DNA of 26,642 bases, from assembly GCA_050246915.1 (NCBI GenBank), contig JBFWVD010000062.1:1-26642 (forward strand), in the 5' to 3' direction. Source of the stretch: JBFWVD01 sp050246915 (GTDB lineage Bacteria > Actinomycetota > Acidimicrobiia > Acidimicrobiales > Ilumatobacteraceae). Below, one piece after another: positions 15,175-23,668 of this stretch (position 1 is its first letter; each line of letters opens with the position of its first letter). The translations under genes and the position numbers were made by a program. The notes under the pieces were generated by a model. That model did not search any database. It saw nothing but the letters and a program-made list of their open reading frames with translations, and had not been told where the DNA came from.

Positions 15175-18100
15175 TCAACCGTTGGGCATAGCCATCGCGG
15201 CGAGCACCGAACGCACCTCGGCGATAGCACCGTGGAGATCGGGCAACGAGCGCTGGACCGCGGGCGCACCGGCCCGAGCGAACACGAACACCACCTCGTC
15301 CACGGACCGACCGAGCGTCTCGGACACCGCCAGCGCGTAGGCCGCTCCCTGACGTCGATAGCGATCGAGCGTGGCGTCGATCTCGGCGTCGGTGCGAACG
15401 CTGTCGGTCTTGTAGTCGATCACCACCAACGACCCGTCGTCGCGCTCCACCAAGAGATCGATGAACCCCTCGATGGTCATGGCAGCAATCGGAGCGGCGA
15501 CGAACACCTCGCGCCAGTGACGCGAGCGCGCTGCTTCGACAACGGCTGGCGCCCCGAGCACGTGGCGGACCAAGCGGGCGATCTCGAGAGCGGAGTCACC
15601 GACCCCTTCCGCGGCGGCCTGCAACGCCGCGATTTCGTCCACGCCCGCGCCGGTGGCCAGATCGACGGACTGCAGCACGGCATGCACGGCGCGACCGATG
15701 GATGTGCCCGCGCGGCCTCGACGCCATGGCGCCCGGTCATCGAGCTCGGACGATGCCGACTGCCCAGCAATGGACCCGTTGGACCTGCTGGACCCGAGAA
15801 CGCTGTCGTGCTCATCGGGTCGTAGTGCCGTGGCGGCAACGACGGGCGCGCTCGGCGAACGGCGCGCCGCACCCCAACGTCGTTCGAACTCGGCGAGAGC
15901 AGCGGCGACATGCGCGCGATCGACATGCTCGCCATCGATGCCCACGTCATCGGCCGTAGCACCGTCGGCGCCTGCTGCCTTCCCGTTGCGACCAACGGCC
16001 GGTGCAATCGCGTCAATGACAATTGACCCGCCCACTCCGACGTCGACGGGCAACCAAGTCTCCCCCGGCTCGCCGAGGTTGGCGGCCAGTGCTGACGCGC
16101 TCGACGATCCCTTCACCGTGCGATGCAGGCTCACCAACAGATGGTCACGAGCCCGGGTGGTGGCCACATAGAGCAATCGTTGGGTCTCGGCACGGGCCAG
16201 CGCCTTGGCCACGTCCTTGGCATCGGGTAGCGCCGGATGTTGCAACGCGCTGTCACCCGATCCGAGGCGGGCCAGGGGTCGACCATCGGCTGACCACGCG
16301 AGCACCGGCACGTCGTTGCGCTCCGAGGCGCCCAGACCGGCCAGAGCGACGACCCGGTACTCGAGTCCCTTGGACGCGTGCACGGTCAGGATGCGCACGG
16401 CATCATCGTCGAGATCGGCCACCACCGTCTCGGCATCTTGACGACTCGATTCGTGCTGCTCTTCCAACCAACTCACGAAGGCGCGCAACTCGCGGCCGCC
16501 GGCCTGCTCGAACTTGATGGCCTCGTCGACCACGAACTGCAGTCGTCGCCAGCGATCCTGCGGACGACGATGGGCCAGGGCCACCTCACGCAGATGGCAG
16601 CGATCGATGACGGCGTGGACGAGATCGGGCAGCGAGGTCCACCAACGTTCGGCGTGCAGGCCATGGAGCACATCGAGCGCTGCAGCGACCGACGCGTCTG
16701 GCACCGGCACGAGGCCATCGGGCGACACATCTGCGGCCGCGTCGTCGTCGCGGAACGGATCGGCATGGAGATCGACACGCCGAGTTGACGGTGTCGACGA
16801 GCCGATCGGCGCCGGGACCCATCGCCCGCCGCCATCGCGCCAACGCAACAGCGCGGCGTCGCTGCACCCGAAGGCCGGCGATCGCAGCGCACCCACCACG
16901 GCGATGGCGTCACCGGGATCGTCGATGGCGCGCAGCACCGCCACCAGCGTGCGAACCTCCGGGGTGGAGAACACCAGCGATCGGCTCTCGATGCGATAGG
17001 GCACCTCTGACGCTTCCAGCGCAGTGGTGATGGCATCGAGCGCGGTGCGCGTGGGCAGCAAGATGGCCATGTCGGCGTATCGGGCCATGAGCCGGCGGCC
17101 GTCGGCATCGACGGTGGGAAGGCCTTGGGTGCGATAGCTCACCAGTGAGCGCACCAACTCGTCGGCTTCGATGTTGCGGACCTCGCCGATCTTGGCGTCG
17201 GTGGGCTCGACACCGACGATCTCGACCGCGGTCCCCGATCCAGCCGGACCACGATGGGCCTCGAGCGCGCGGAACGTGGCCTGGCCGTCATCGTCGGGAT
17301 CGAACAACGCACCCACCGCCGCGTTCACCCACGCGAGCACTCCAGGAACCGTGCGGAAGTTGCGGTACAACGGTCGCAGCTCTCCGCCACCTAGCGTGTC
17401 GACCGCCCGCTGATAGAGGCGCATGTCGGCGCCGCGGAATCGATAGATGGACTGTTTGGGATCGCCCACCGCGAACAGGGCGCCACCACCCATGGTCCGC
17501 TCCCACCACGGCAGCAGCGATGCGTCGTCGTCCACCGAGCAGATCATCGTGATGATGTCGATCTGGAGATCGTCGGTGTCCTGGAACTCGTCGACGAGCA
17601 CGTGGGGCCAACGGTCGGAGATCTGTCGGCGCACGCGCGGGTTGTCGGCCAGCACCCGACGCGCTTCCACCAGCAGATCGGCGAAGGTCAATGTGCCGGC
17701 ACGCCGACGTGCCATCGCACCGTCACGCACGAAGCCGACGATCATCGGGAGCAACGTGGCCACGACGTGATGGCCAACCGTGGCCCGTATCGATTCGAGC
17801 GACGCTTGGCAGTGGGCCAGCGCCTCGATGACATCGTCCTTCGATGTCGTGTCGACCCAGTTGTCCTTCTTGCCGTGCTTGGTGGTGATCTTCGGTTGGG
17901 CGAAGAGCAATCGGAATTGCTCGGCGCGATCGCCTGCCGCGCCGGCCCGCGAGAGATGGCCGAGCCACTCCTCCAACGCGGCGAGGTGCGCGGCGAGCCG
18001 ATCGGCTTCGTCGCGACATCCGTAGCGCATCGCGCACACCTTCGACAGTGTGTCGAGCAACAACGCTGGGTCGGGCAGCGATGGTGGCGGCTCGAGCGTC

Positions 18101-18642
18101 ACACCGTCGAAGCGATGGCGCTCGACGTCCACGGCACGCACCAAGGACCGGATCGCCCACCGGTTGTGGCCCAGCACCAAGAACAGGCGCACGGCGTCGG
18201 CACACGGACCGTCGGGGTCGTAGAGCTCATCGATGAAGGCGTCGAAGCGCTCGTCGAACTGGACTGCCTCGGCCAACTCGTCGAGCACCGCGAACTCCGG
18301 AGGCAGGCCGGCATCGATGGCATGGTTGGCCAAGATGGCGCGGGCGAAACCGTGGATGGTGGTGATCTGAGCGTCGTCGATCTGCTCGGCGGCCTCGAGG
18401 CATCCGGCCGCGACGAGGGCGGAGCGGAACCGATCACGCAGTTCCGCCGCCGCCTTCTCGGTGAAGGTGATGGCTGCGATGGAGCCGAGTGGTCGTTCCT
18501 CGTCCACCACCAACGCGACTAGGCGGCTCACCAGCAACGTGGTCTTACCGGTACCGGCGCCGGCCTCCACGAACATGTTGGTCGTGAGCTCGGTGCGAGC
18601 CAGGAGACGGGTGATCTCGTCCTCGGTGAGCGGCTCAGACAT
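15175..18642 (-). CDS. addA: AddA/RecB-like UvrD-family helicase-nuclease
   Basis: This 1155-residue protein has superfamily-1A helicase motifs in order: Walker A EAGAGTGKTT (residues 26-35), motif Ia AAITFTEKAAAELRDRF, motif II LVDEFQDTDDLQ, motif III FAVGDPKQSIYRFRGAD, motif V ILTVHASKGLEYRVV and motif VI LLYVATTRARDHLLV. A C-terminal RecB-type nuclease domain follows with Asp1062 (GFIDLL), then Asp1076 and Lys1078 (IDYKTD). With the AddB-like partner it should process double-strand breaks for recombination. ATG 18642 overlaps the addB stop by eight bases; the extension to 18699 is the out-of-frame shadow of the addB tail. Confidence 0.92.
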   Translation of the reverse strand: MSEPLTEDEITRLLARTELTTNMFVEAGAGTGKTTLLVSRLVALVVDEERPLGSIAAITFTEKAAAELRDRFRSALVAAGCLEAAEQIDDAQITTIHGFARAILANHAIDAGLPPEFAVLDELAEAVQFDERFDAFIDELYDPDGPCADAVRLFLVLGHNRWAIRSLVRAVDVERHRFDGVTLEPPPSLPDPALLLDTLSKVCAMRYGCRDEADRLAAHLAALEEWLGHLSRAGAAGDRAEQFRLLFAQPKITTKHGKKDNWVDTTSKDDVIEALAHCQASLESIRATVGHHVVATLLPMIVGFVRDGAMARRRAGTLTFADLLVEARRVLADNPRVRRQISDRWPHVLVDEFQDTDDLQIDIITMICSVDDDASLLPWWERTMGGGALFAVGDPKQSIYRFRGADMRLYQRAVDTLGGGELRPLYRNFRTVPGVLAWVNAAVGALFDPDDDGQATFRALEAHRGPAGSGTAVEIVGVEPTDAKIGEVRNIEADELVRSLVSYRTQGLPTVDADGRRLMARYADMAILLPTRTALDAITTALEASEVPYRIESRSLVFSTPEVRTLVAVLRAIDDPGDAIAVVGALRSPAFGCSDAALLRWRDGGGRWVPAPIGSSTPSTRRVDLHADPFRDDDAAADVSPDGLVPVPDASVAAALDVLHGLHAERWWTSLPDLVHAVIDRCHLREVALAHRRPQDRWRRLQFVVDEAIKFEQAGGRELRAFVSWLEEQHESSRQDAETVVADLDDDAVRILTVHASKGLEYRVVALAGLGASERNDVPVLAWSADGRPLARLGSGDSALQHPALPDAKDVAKALARAETQRLLYVATTRARDHLLVSLHRTVKGSSSASALAANLGEPGETWLPVDVGVGGSIVIDAIAPAVGRNGKAAGADGATADDVGIDGEHVDRAHVAAALAEFERRWGAARRSPSAPVVAATALRPDEHDSVLGSSRSNGSIAGQSASSELDDRAPWRRGRAGTSIGRAVHAVLQSVDLATGAGVDEIAALQAAAEGVGDSALEIARLVRHVLGAPAVVEAARSRHWREVFVAAPIAAMTIEGFIDLLVERDDGSLVVIDYKTDSVRTDAEIDATLDRYRRQGAAYALAVSETLGRSVDEVVFVFARAGAPAVQRSLPDLHGAIAEVRSVLAAMAMPNG

Positions 18643-21600
18643 CGGCAGCCTCGCTCGCTTCGCCTGCGCTCGCGCCAACCGCTCTCGCTTCGCCCACACT
18701 CGCGTCGCCCGCGCTTGAGTCGTCCCCGGGATCGAGGGCCGAGATCAACGCCGCATAGGACGCCAGCTCAGGCGCTGTCGACAGACGCACCCATTGATCG
18801 CCTCGGTCGGCCGGGCAGATGCGGTCGAAGGGGCAGGTGCCGCAGTGCTCATCGCCGGGACCAGGGTTGGCGGGGAACAAGCCCGACTCGATCCCGTCGG
18901 CGATGCGCGACACCACCTTTCCGAGCCGATGACGGGCCGCATCATCGAACTCGATGCTGCGGACCTTCCAGTCGCCACCGCGCGAGGTGTACCAGTAGCG
19001 GGAACGGATGTGTTGCGCATCGGGCCACGCCTGTGATGCCGCGAGCGCGTAGATGGGCAACTGGAGTTTCGATCCATTGGCCAGACCGGCATCGATGTCC
19101 TTCTGACTCATCGCCCGACCGGTCTTGTAGTCGGTGACCATCAGCGTGCGCCCGTCGCGGCTGCGGTCGACCCGGTCGATGACCCCCTTGAACGCGATGG
19201 GTTCGGATCCATCGAGATCGAGCACGGCGGTGGCGTTGTCGATGCCGAACCGCATCTCCACCGAAACCGGCGTCAATTGCTCTTGACTGCGATGCTCGTT
19301 GTCGCGCAGGAGGGTCTGACGCACGTCGGACGAGAGCCGCTGGCGGGCCACCTCCCAACCCAAGCCCGATCCGGTGCGCCCCATCGCCTCGAAACGCTCG
19401 GCGGTCTCGGCCACGATGGCATCGGCCTCGGCCAACTCCTCATCGGTCCAGCGATGATCGGGATCGACCTCGAGATGACGGCCGATGAACGTCTCGAGCG
19501 CTTCGTGCACCAGCGAACCAGCATCACGGGGATCGATGGCTTCGGTCTCGGTGGGTTCATCGTCATCGTTGAGGCCCAGTTCGGCCGAATACAACCATCG
19601 CCGAGGGCAGGTGGCCCAGTGTTCGAGAGCGGTCGGTGAGGCCGCCCGGTCGCGACCGGGCACCCGCCGCCCGGCACTCAACACGCCGGTGTGCTCGCCG
19701 GCGACGCCTCTCACCCGGGCCAACTCGGCGGCGATCTTCGACGATGCCGCGTCGCCGTCGCTCAGATGGCCGCCGATGTGTCGGAGCCCGAGGTCGAGAT
19801 CGTCCCGACACGGGGCCAGGGTGATGTCAGCGATCTGCGCCCGACGAGACACCACCTGACGCAGTCCCGGAAGCGGTCGACCCGCCGAGTCACGCCCGGC
19901 CAGCACCGCCTCGGCGGTGAGCCGGGTACCCGCCTGATCGCTGAGCGCGTCCACCACCCACGCCGATGGCCACGCCGGACGAGCACGAGACGGCTCAGCC
20001 CGGGAGAAGGTGAGCACCACACGGCCGGCGCCGCCAACTGCGGCGGCATGCACCCGTGCCTGCAGGGCGCGAGCCTGGGCCTGACGCTGCTGACGACGGG
20101 CGTTGTGCACCGCGCCGGTGAGTCCGCGATCGATGACCGACGCCGGGAGCGCTCCCTCACGGCATCCGACGATGATCAGCAGATCGACATCGAGATGCAC
20201 CGCATCGGCCATCGGCCCGACCACGACGCCGGAGCCGAGCGCGCCAAGGCGACGCATTTTCTGCTGCAATCCAGCCCGCAGCGCCTCGGCGAACGTGTCG
20301 ACGTCGATCGGTACCCCGAAGGCGTCCAGACCGGCCAGCTCGTCGATGACCGCATCCACCACACGCGCCGCTTCCACCTCGGCTTCGGGCCACGCGGCAC
20401 GGTCGACGTCGTGGGGCAGGAACCGCTCGATGACCGATCGGCACCATGCCCCGCGCTCCGACCAACTCTGTGGGAAGCGAGCCGGTCTCGAGCGATCGAT
20501 GTCCACCACGAACTCGGCAAGACGCGAGGCCTCCGATGACAATTCGGGTTGACGCTCGGCCATGATGGCCGCGAAGCGGACCACGCGCTGACGCCATTGC
20601 TGCAGGCCGCGCACCACGCCGGCGCGACGAGCGAGACGTCGCCAACGCTCCGCCGGCACCGGATTCCCCGAGCCGTCGATCATCGGGGTGGACGACAGCC
20701 ACGCCAACACCGCCTCTCGCTCGAGGCGGGGATCGAGCGCCAACCGCCCGAGCAGCAAACGGCCGGCCGCACTCTGAGCGACCACATGTCCCGACGGCCC
20801 CGCGACAGGGAGACCAGCGCGGGACAACTCGTGGTGCACCAGTGGGAGGTACACCCCCGGTTCGGCGACGCAGATGGCGATGCGATGCAGCGCCGTGCCC
20901 TCTGCAGCGGCGGCATGGACCGTCCGCACCGCTTCAGCCACCTCGGTATGGGCGTCGGGAGCGATGACCACCGTCGGGGCATGACCACGAGCATCGACGG
21001 GTGACAGTGTGAGGCGAGGCGGTATGGAGCCGGGTGCCGCGAACCTGGAGACAGGGAGCAGCAGATGCCCATCGACGCGCTCGTCGCCGGTCAAAGCAAG
21101 AACAATTGACAGTCGGTCGGCGCCGGCGAGAGCTCGCAGGAGCTGGGCCGCGGCGTGACCGATGGTGAGCGGCGCGGCGACGATGATGTGGCCGAGGTCC
21201 TGTGCCAGATGAGGGTCGGCCGCAACGCACTCTGCGGCGTCGCCGAGCAGCTGCGTCGGGAGCCGTCGACCGCCGAGCACGACGCCGACCTGGCGTGCTA
21301 TCTCGGCCAGCTCTCGCGCCGCCACGGAGTCGGTCAACGCCTGGTTGCGCTCATCGGGATCGAGATCGTCGAGTTGGCCGATCGCATCGACCACGGCTCG
21401 AACGGTGGCGCTGTGCTGGGCGACCTCACCGAAGAACGCCTGCCGCTCCCCCAGGACGAGTCGGACCGCTTCGAGTACTTCGTGCGAGGCCGCCGCACGC
21501 CGACCCGACGAGGGCGCCGCCGAGATGAGCAGCTCGGCCACCCGGGCCAGGACCAGGAACCGCACGTTGAGCAGGCCACCCGGGCGCGAGCCGAGCTGAC

Positions 21601-21748
21601 GACGCATGGCCAGCGACGCCAGGTTGGTGGGCGCCACCACCGTGACGGGGGCGAGGCGATCGAACTGCTGCACCTCGGCGATCCGCGACGAGACGGCGTC
21701 GAGCAGATCGGGGCCGTAACCGCAGGTGGTGATCGAGACGTGCGCCAT
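18635..21748 (-). CDS. addB: AddB-like nuclease with an iron-sulfur cluster
   Basis: This 1037-residue protein is the partner of the helicase downstream. Its N-terminal part has the helicase-like fold of AddB but no GxGKT loop (VVAPTNLASLAMRRQL), so it is unlikely to hydrolyse ATP. The C-terminal PD-(D/E)XK nuclease is intact: FKGVIDRVDRS, then Asp873 and Lys875 in VTDYKTG. Four cysteines, C714 (ATCPRRW) and C969, C972, C978 (HCGTCPFDRICP), fit the AddB/Cas4 iron-staple pattern. A helicase-dead, Fe-S partner suits AddAB better than mycobacterial AdnAB. The tail after about residue 1005 is a low-complexity Gly-Ala-Ser-Glu repeat. ATG 21748 has a TAGGGT box eight bases upstream. Confidence 0.9.
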   Translation of the reverse strand: MAHVSITTCGYGPDLLDAVSSRIAEVQQFDRLAPVTVVAPTNLASLAMRRQLGSRPGGLLNVRFLVLARVAELLISAAPSSGRRAAASHEVLEAVRLVLGERQAFFGEVAQHSATVRAVVDAIGQLDDLDPDERNQALTDSVAARELAEIARQVGVVLGGRRLPTQLLGDAAECVAADPHLAQDLGHIIVAAPLTIGHAAAQLLRALAGADRLSIVLALTGDERVDGHLLLPVSRFAAPGSIPPRLTLSPVDARGHAPTVVIAPDAHTEVAEAVRTVHAAAAEGTALHRIAICVAEPGVYLPLVHHELSRAGLPVAGPSGHVVAQSAAGRLLLGRLALDPRLEREAVLAWLSSTPMIDGSGNPVPAERWRRLARRAGVVRGLQQWRQRVVRFAAIMAERQPELSSEASRLAEFVVDIDRSRPARFPQSWSERGAWCRSVIERFLPHDVDRAAWPEAEVEAARVVDAVIDELAGLDAFGVPIDVDTFAEALRAGLQQKMRRLGALGSGVVVGPMADAVHLDVDLLIIVGCREGALPASVIDRGLTGAVHNARRQQRQAQARALQARVHAAAVGGAGRVVLTFSRAEPSRARPAWPSAWVVDALSDQAGTRLTAEAVLAGRDSAGRPLPGLRQVVSRRAQIADITLAPCRDDLDLGLRHIGGHLSDGDAASSKIAAELARVRGVAGEHTGVLSAGRRVPGRDRAASPTALEHWATCPRRWLYSAELGLNDDDEPTETEAIDPRDAGSLVHEALETFIGRHLEVDPDHRWTDEELAEADAIVAETAERFEAMGRTGSGLGWEVARQRLSSDVRQTLLRDNEHRSQEQLTPVSVEMRFGIDNATAVLDLDGSEPIAFKGVIDRVDRSRDGRTLMVTDYKTGRAMSQKDIDAGLANGSKLQLPIYALAASQAWPDAQHIRSRYWYTSRGGDWKVRSIEFDDAARHRLGKVVSRIADGIESGLFPANPGPGDEHCGTCPFDRICPADRGDQWVRLSTAPELASYAALISALDPGDDSSAGDASVGEARAVGASAGEASEAADV

Positions 21749-21756
21749 CGCCTCGC

Positions 21757-21762
21757 ACCCTA
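21757..21762 (-). promoter_or_regulatory. Candidate -10 box TAGGGT for addBA
   Basis: On the minus strand TAGGGT fits TANNNT and lies eight bases before the addB ATG, close to leaderless spacing. It is the weakest of the five such boxes in the window. Confidence 0.35.
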
Positions 21763-21808
21763 CGCAGGGGCTGTAACGCGAACGGAGTACGGCACTGTTC
21801 GGCCGGGG

Positions 21809-21843
21809 AGCCCAGCCAGATCAGCCCAGCCAGATCAGCCCAG
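21809..21843. repeat. 14-bp tandem repeat, 2.5 copies, over a stop codon
   Basis: The unit AGCCCAGCCAGATC starts at 21809 and 21823 and is followed by a partial third copy (AGCCCAG). The second copy contains the TGA stop of the LppX-like gene at 21837-21835. The first copy carries the same triplet at the equivalent place, so it looks like a recent slippage or duplication at the gene end. Confidence 0.85.
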
Positions 21844-22947
21844 GCCAGCCAGCTTCAGGAAGTCGACCGAATCGGATACGGCCGGAACCACGATGTCGGT
21901 CTTCACACCGAAGTCGTACAGCTCCACCACGGAGTGCGCCATCGACCCGCCGAAGCTCAGGACCATCTCCTGCCGCCGGACACGCCCGGCCTCATCGATC
22001 CAGACGTCCACGGGGATCGACGTCATCGACATCGCCGACATCAGATCGGTGAACGCCGCTTCATCGACCACCGCGCCGCTGCTGCGATACAGCGCCTCGA
22101 TGTCGATCGACGCGCTGTAGTGGCGCGTCTTCGTGCCACGCACCACGTCGTCACCCATGTCCACCACGGAGCCGGCCTGCTTGAGCATGTCGAGGGAGCT
22201 GGAGGGACCGTTGCCCGACACCTTCGCCAACTTGCTCCCGTCAATCCCAGTTGCCGCAGTGGTCGGGGTCAGGTCCATGCGCAGCCACTTGCCCTCGGCA
22301 CCGGGGAGGGTGTCGAACAGCGAACCGCGCATGAACATCACCAGCCCGCTCTGCACCGCTTCGACCTTGCCGTCCACGCCGGGCGGAAGATCCTCGCCGG
22401 CGAGCAACTCCGAGAAGTCCATCGTGTACGCCGTGACACCGCGATCGAGATCGACCGTGCCCTCCACCGTCATCTGCCCCTTGCTCAACCCGGGGATCGG
22501 CATGTTCACCGTCATCGACATACGAGCGGTGCCCTGCTGCAAGGTCTTGGCGGCAACATCGGACAGTGCCCGTGCCCCCGCGGGGAGACGGGCCGGTGCT
22601 GACGCATCTCCAGGGGCCGTGTCCGACGACGGGATCGACGGGCGGGAGCCGGGAGCGGCTGTCGTGTACGGGATGGTGTCGCGCGTGCCCGACGCTGCGG
22701 CCGGGTCATCGGACCCGCTCCTGGTCACCAACACCCCGACGATCACCGCCAACGCGACAAGGGCCGCTGCGGCGATGCTCGGGACGCGCCGCGCACGCTT
22801 GCCCGACGAGAACGGCAGCTCGCCCACGGCGCTCGCAGACAGGGGATTCGCCGACCCAGTGCCCGGCAGCCCAGTGCTCGACGAACCAGGAGGTCCCCAG
22901 GGCTGTCCGCCCGGTTGTGGTTCACCCCATCGAGGATCCGAGGTCAT
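21835..22947 (-). CDS. Membrane-anchored LppX/LprG-like protein
   Basis: This 370-residue protein has a Pro/Gly/Ser-rich cytoplasmic N-terminus (residues 1-50), one membrane helix (about 57-75, SIAAAALVALAVIVGVLVT), a disordered Ser/Pro/Ala linker, and an extracytoplasmic domain of about 240 residues. That domain has alternating strands (MTVNMPIPGLSKGQMTVEG, then GKWLRMDL, TRHYSASIDIEALY, VDVWIDEAGRVRRQEMVLSF) reminiscent of the LppX/LprG/LolA lipid-binding fold. If so, it may bind a lipid at the cell surface, but here a membrane helix replaces the lipidated Cys. The ATG at 22947 has AAAGGG eight bases upstream; an in-frame ATG at 22989 is less likely. Family assignment is tentative. Confidence 0.78.
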   Translation of the reverse strand: MTSDPRWGEPQPGGQPWGPPGSSSTGLPGTGSANPLSASAVGELPFSSGKRARRVPSIAAAALVALAVIVGVLVTRSGSDDPAAASGTRDTIPYTTAAPGSRPSIPSSDTAPGDASAPARLPAGARALSDVAAKTLQQGTARMSMTVNMPIPGLSKGQMTVEGTVDLDRGVTAYTMDFSELLAGEDLPPGVDGKVEAVQSGLVMFMRGSLFDTLPGAEGKWLRMDLTPTTAATGIDGSKLAKVSGNGPSSSLDMLKQAGSVVDMGDDVVRGTKTRHYSASIDIEALYRSSGAVVDEAAFTDLMSAMSMTSIPVDVWIDEAGRVRRQEMVLSFGGSMAHSVVELYDFGVKTDIVVPAVSDSVDFLKLAGLG

Positions 22948-23029
22948 GTCAATCGCCCTTTCGCCGAACCGGAGTCGCGCCAGGACCATCGGTCCCTCAT
23001 GATCAACATCGGCGTGAGTGGCTCGGGGG

Positions 23030-23049
23030 TTGACGGGCAGTTCCGTCAA
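23030..23049. repeat. Short inverted repeat TTGACGG / CCGTCAA
   Basis: A perfect 7-bp stem with a 6-base loop lies 22 bp past the VOC gene stop, between two minus-strand genes. It could be a weak transcript-end hairpin, but no T-run follows on the minus strand. Another small dyad, GGACC-ATC-GGTCC, lies at 22983-22995. Nothing else stands out in this 124-bp gap. Confidence 0.4.
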
Positions 23050-23071
23050 GGCCGCCTGGTGAGCAGCAGTG

Positions 23072-23551
23072 TCAGCCGGTGATCTCGTCCAACTGCACGA
23101 GGTTCCCGTCGGGATCGCGCACGACGAACGTGCGGATCTGCTGGCCTGCCGGTTGCGCCCAGTTGAACGAGTCGCTTCCCATGCTCGGCGCGGCGAACGA
23201 CACGCCGGCCGCTTCCAGCCGAGCCAGCGCCTCGTCGTAGTTCGCCACCCAGACACCGAAGTGATGGATCCCCCAGTTCCAGAACTCGGGGACGGACCGC
23301 GAGCCGCGTGGATGGTCGGTGATGCTCAAGAAGGGGGTGCGGCCATCGGGCGAGGGCGGGGAGACGCGGACCAGCGCGAAGCCTCGTTCGTAGTCGGCTC
23401 CGTCCCAGTCCTTTTCCTCGCCCTCGGCGAAGTCCTTGTACTGATAGCGGTGGAACATCGTGAGTCCGAGCAGATCGCAGTAGAAGTGCAACGAGCGATC
23501 GAGGTCCTCGACCGCGATCGCCAGATGCGAGAAACCGTTGACGGTGTGCAT
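23072..23551 (-). CDS. VOC superfamily (glyoxalase/dioxygenase-like) protein
   Basis: This 159-residue protein has two beta-alpha-beta-beta-beta modules of the vicinal oxygen chelate fold: VNGFSHLAIAVEDLDRSLHFYCDLLGL at the start and WGIHHFGVWVANYDEALARLEAAGV in the second half, ending IRTFVVRDPDGNLVQLDE. The likely metal ligands are the early His (FSHLA), the His of GIHHFGV and the final Glu of VQLDE. Such proteins are metal-dependent lyases, isomerases or ring-cleaving dioxygenases; the reaction cannot be named here. ATG 23551 is fixed by GGGGAGG about six bases upstream. It is divergent from the MTHFR-like gene; the open frame up to 24163 is a shadow. Confidence 0.88.
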   Translation of the reverse strand: MHTVNGFSHLAIAVEDLDRSLHFYCDLLGLTMFHRYQYKDFAEGEEKDWDGADYERGFALVRVSPPSPDGRTPFLSITDHPRGSRSVPEFWNWGIHHFGVWVANYDEALARLEAAGVSFAAPSMGSDSFNWAQPAGQQIRTFVVRDPDGNLVQLDEITG

Positions 23552-23656
23552 GACTGCCTCCCCAAGGCCGACGCACGAACCGTAACCGTCCGCGCGACAC
23601 CGACGCGCCCGCTGAACACCATCAGGTCGCTCCCCCGGACGGCGCGCTGGCGTTCG

Positions 23657-23662
23657 TATGCT
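23657..23662 (+). promoter_or_regulatory. Candidate -10 box TATGCT for the MTHFR-like gene
   Basis: TATGCT is followed by six bases (ccggcc) and ATG 23669, the same arrangement as at rpe. It supports this start and a leaderless transcript. The remaining 100 bp toward the divergent VOC gene hold no obvious operator. Confidence 0.55.
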
Positions 23663-23668
23663 CCGGCC

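Noticed and set aside
18640..18699. Longer AddA beginning at 18699
   Set aside because: The added 19 residues are an Arg/Ala-rich shadow of the addB repeat tail; ATG 18642 gives the usual distance to Walker A.
15175..21748. Assignment of the helicase-nuclease pair as AdnAB or RecBC
   Set aside because: The upstream subunit lacks ATP-binding motifs and has the AddB four-Cys pattern; no RecD-like gene is adjacent.
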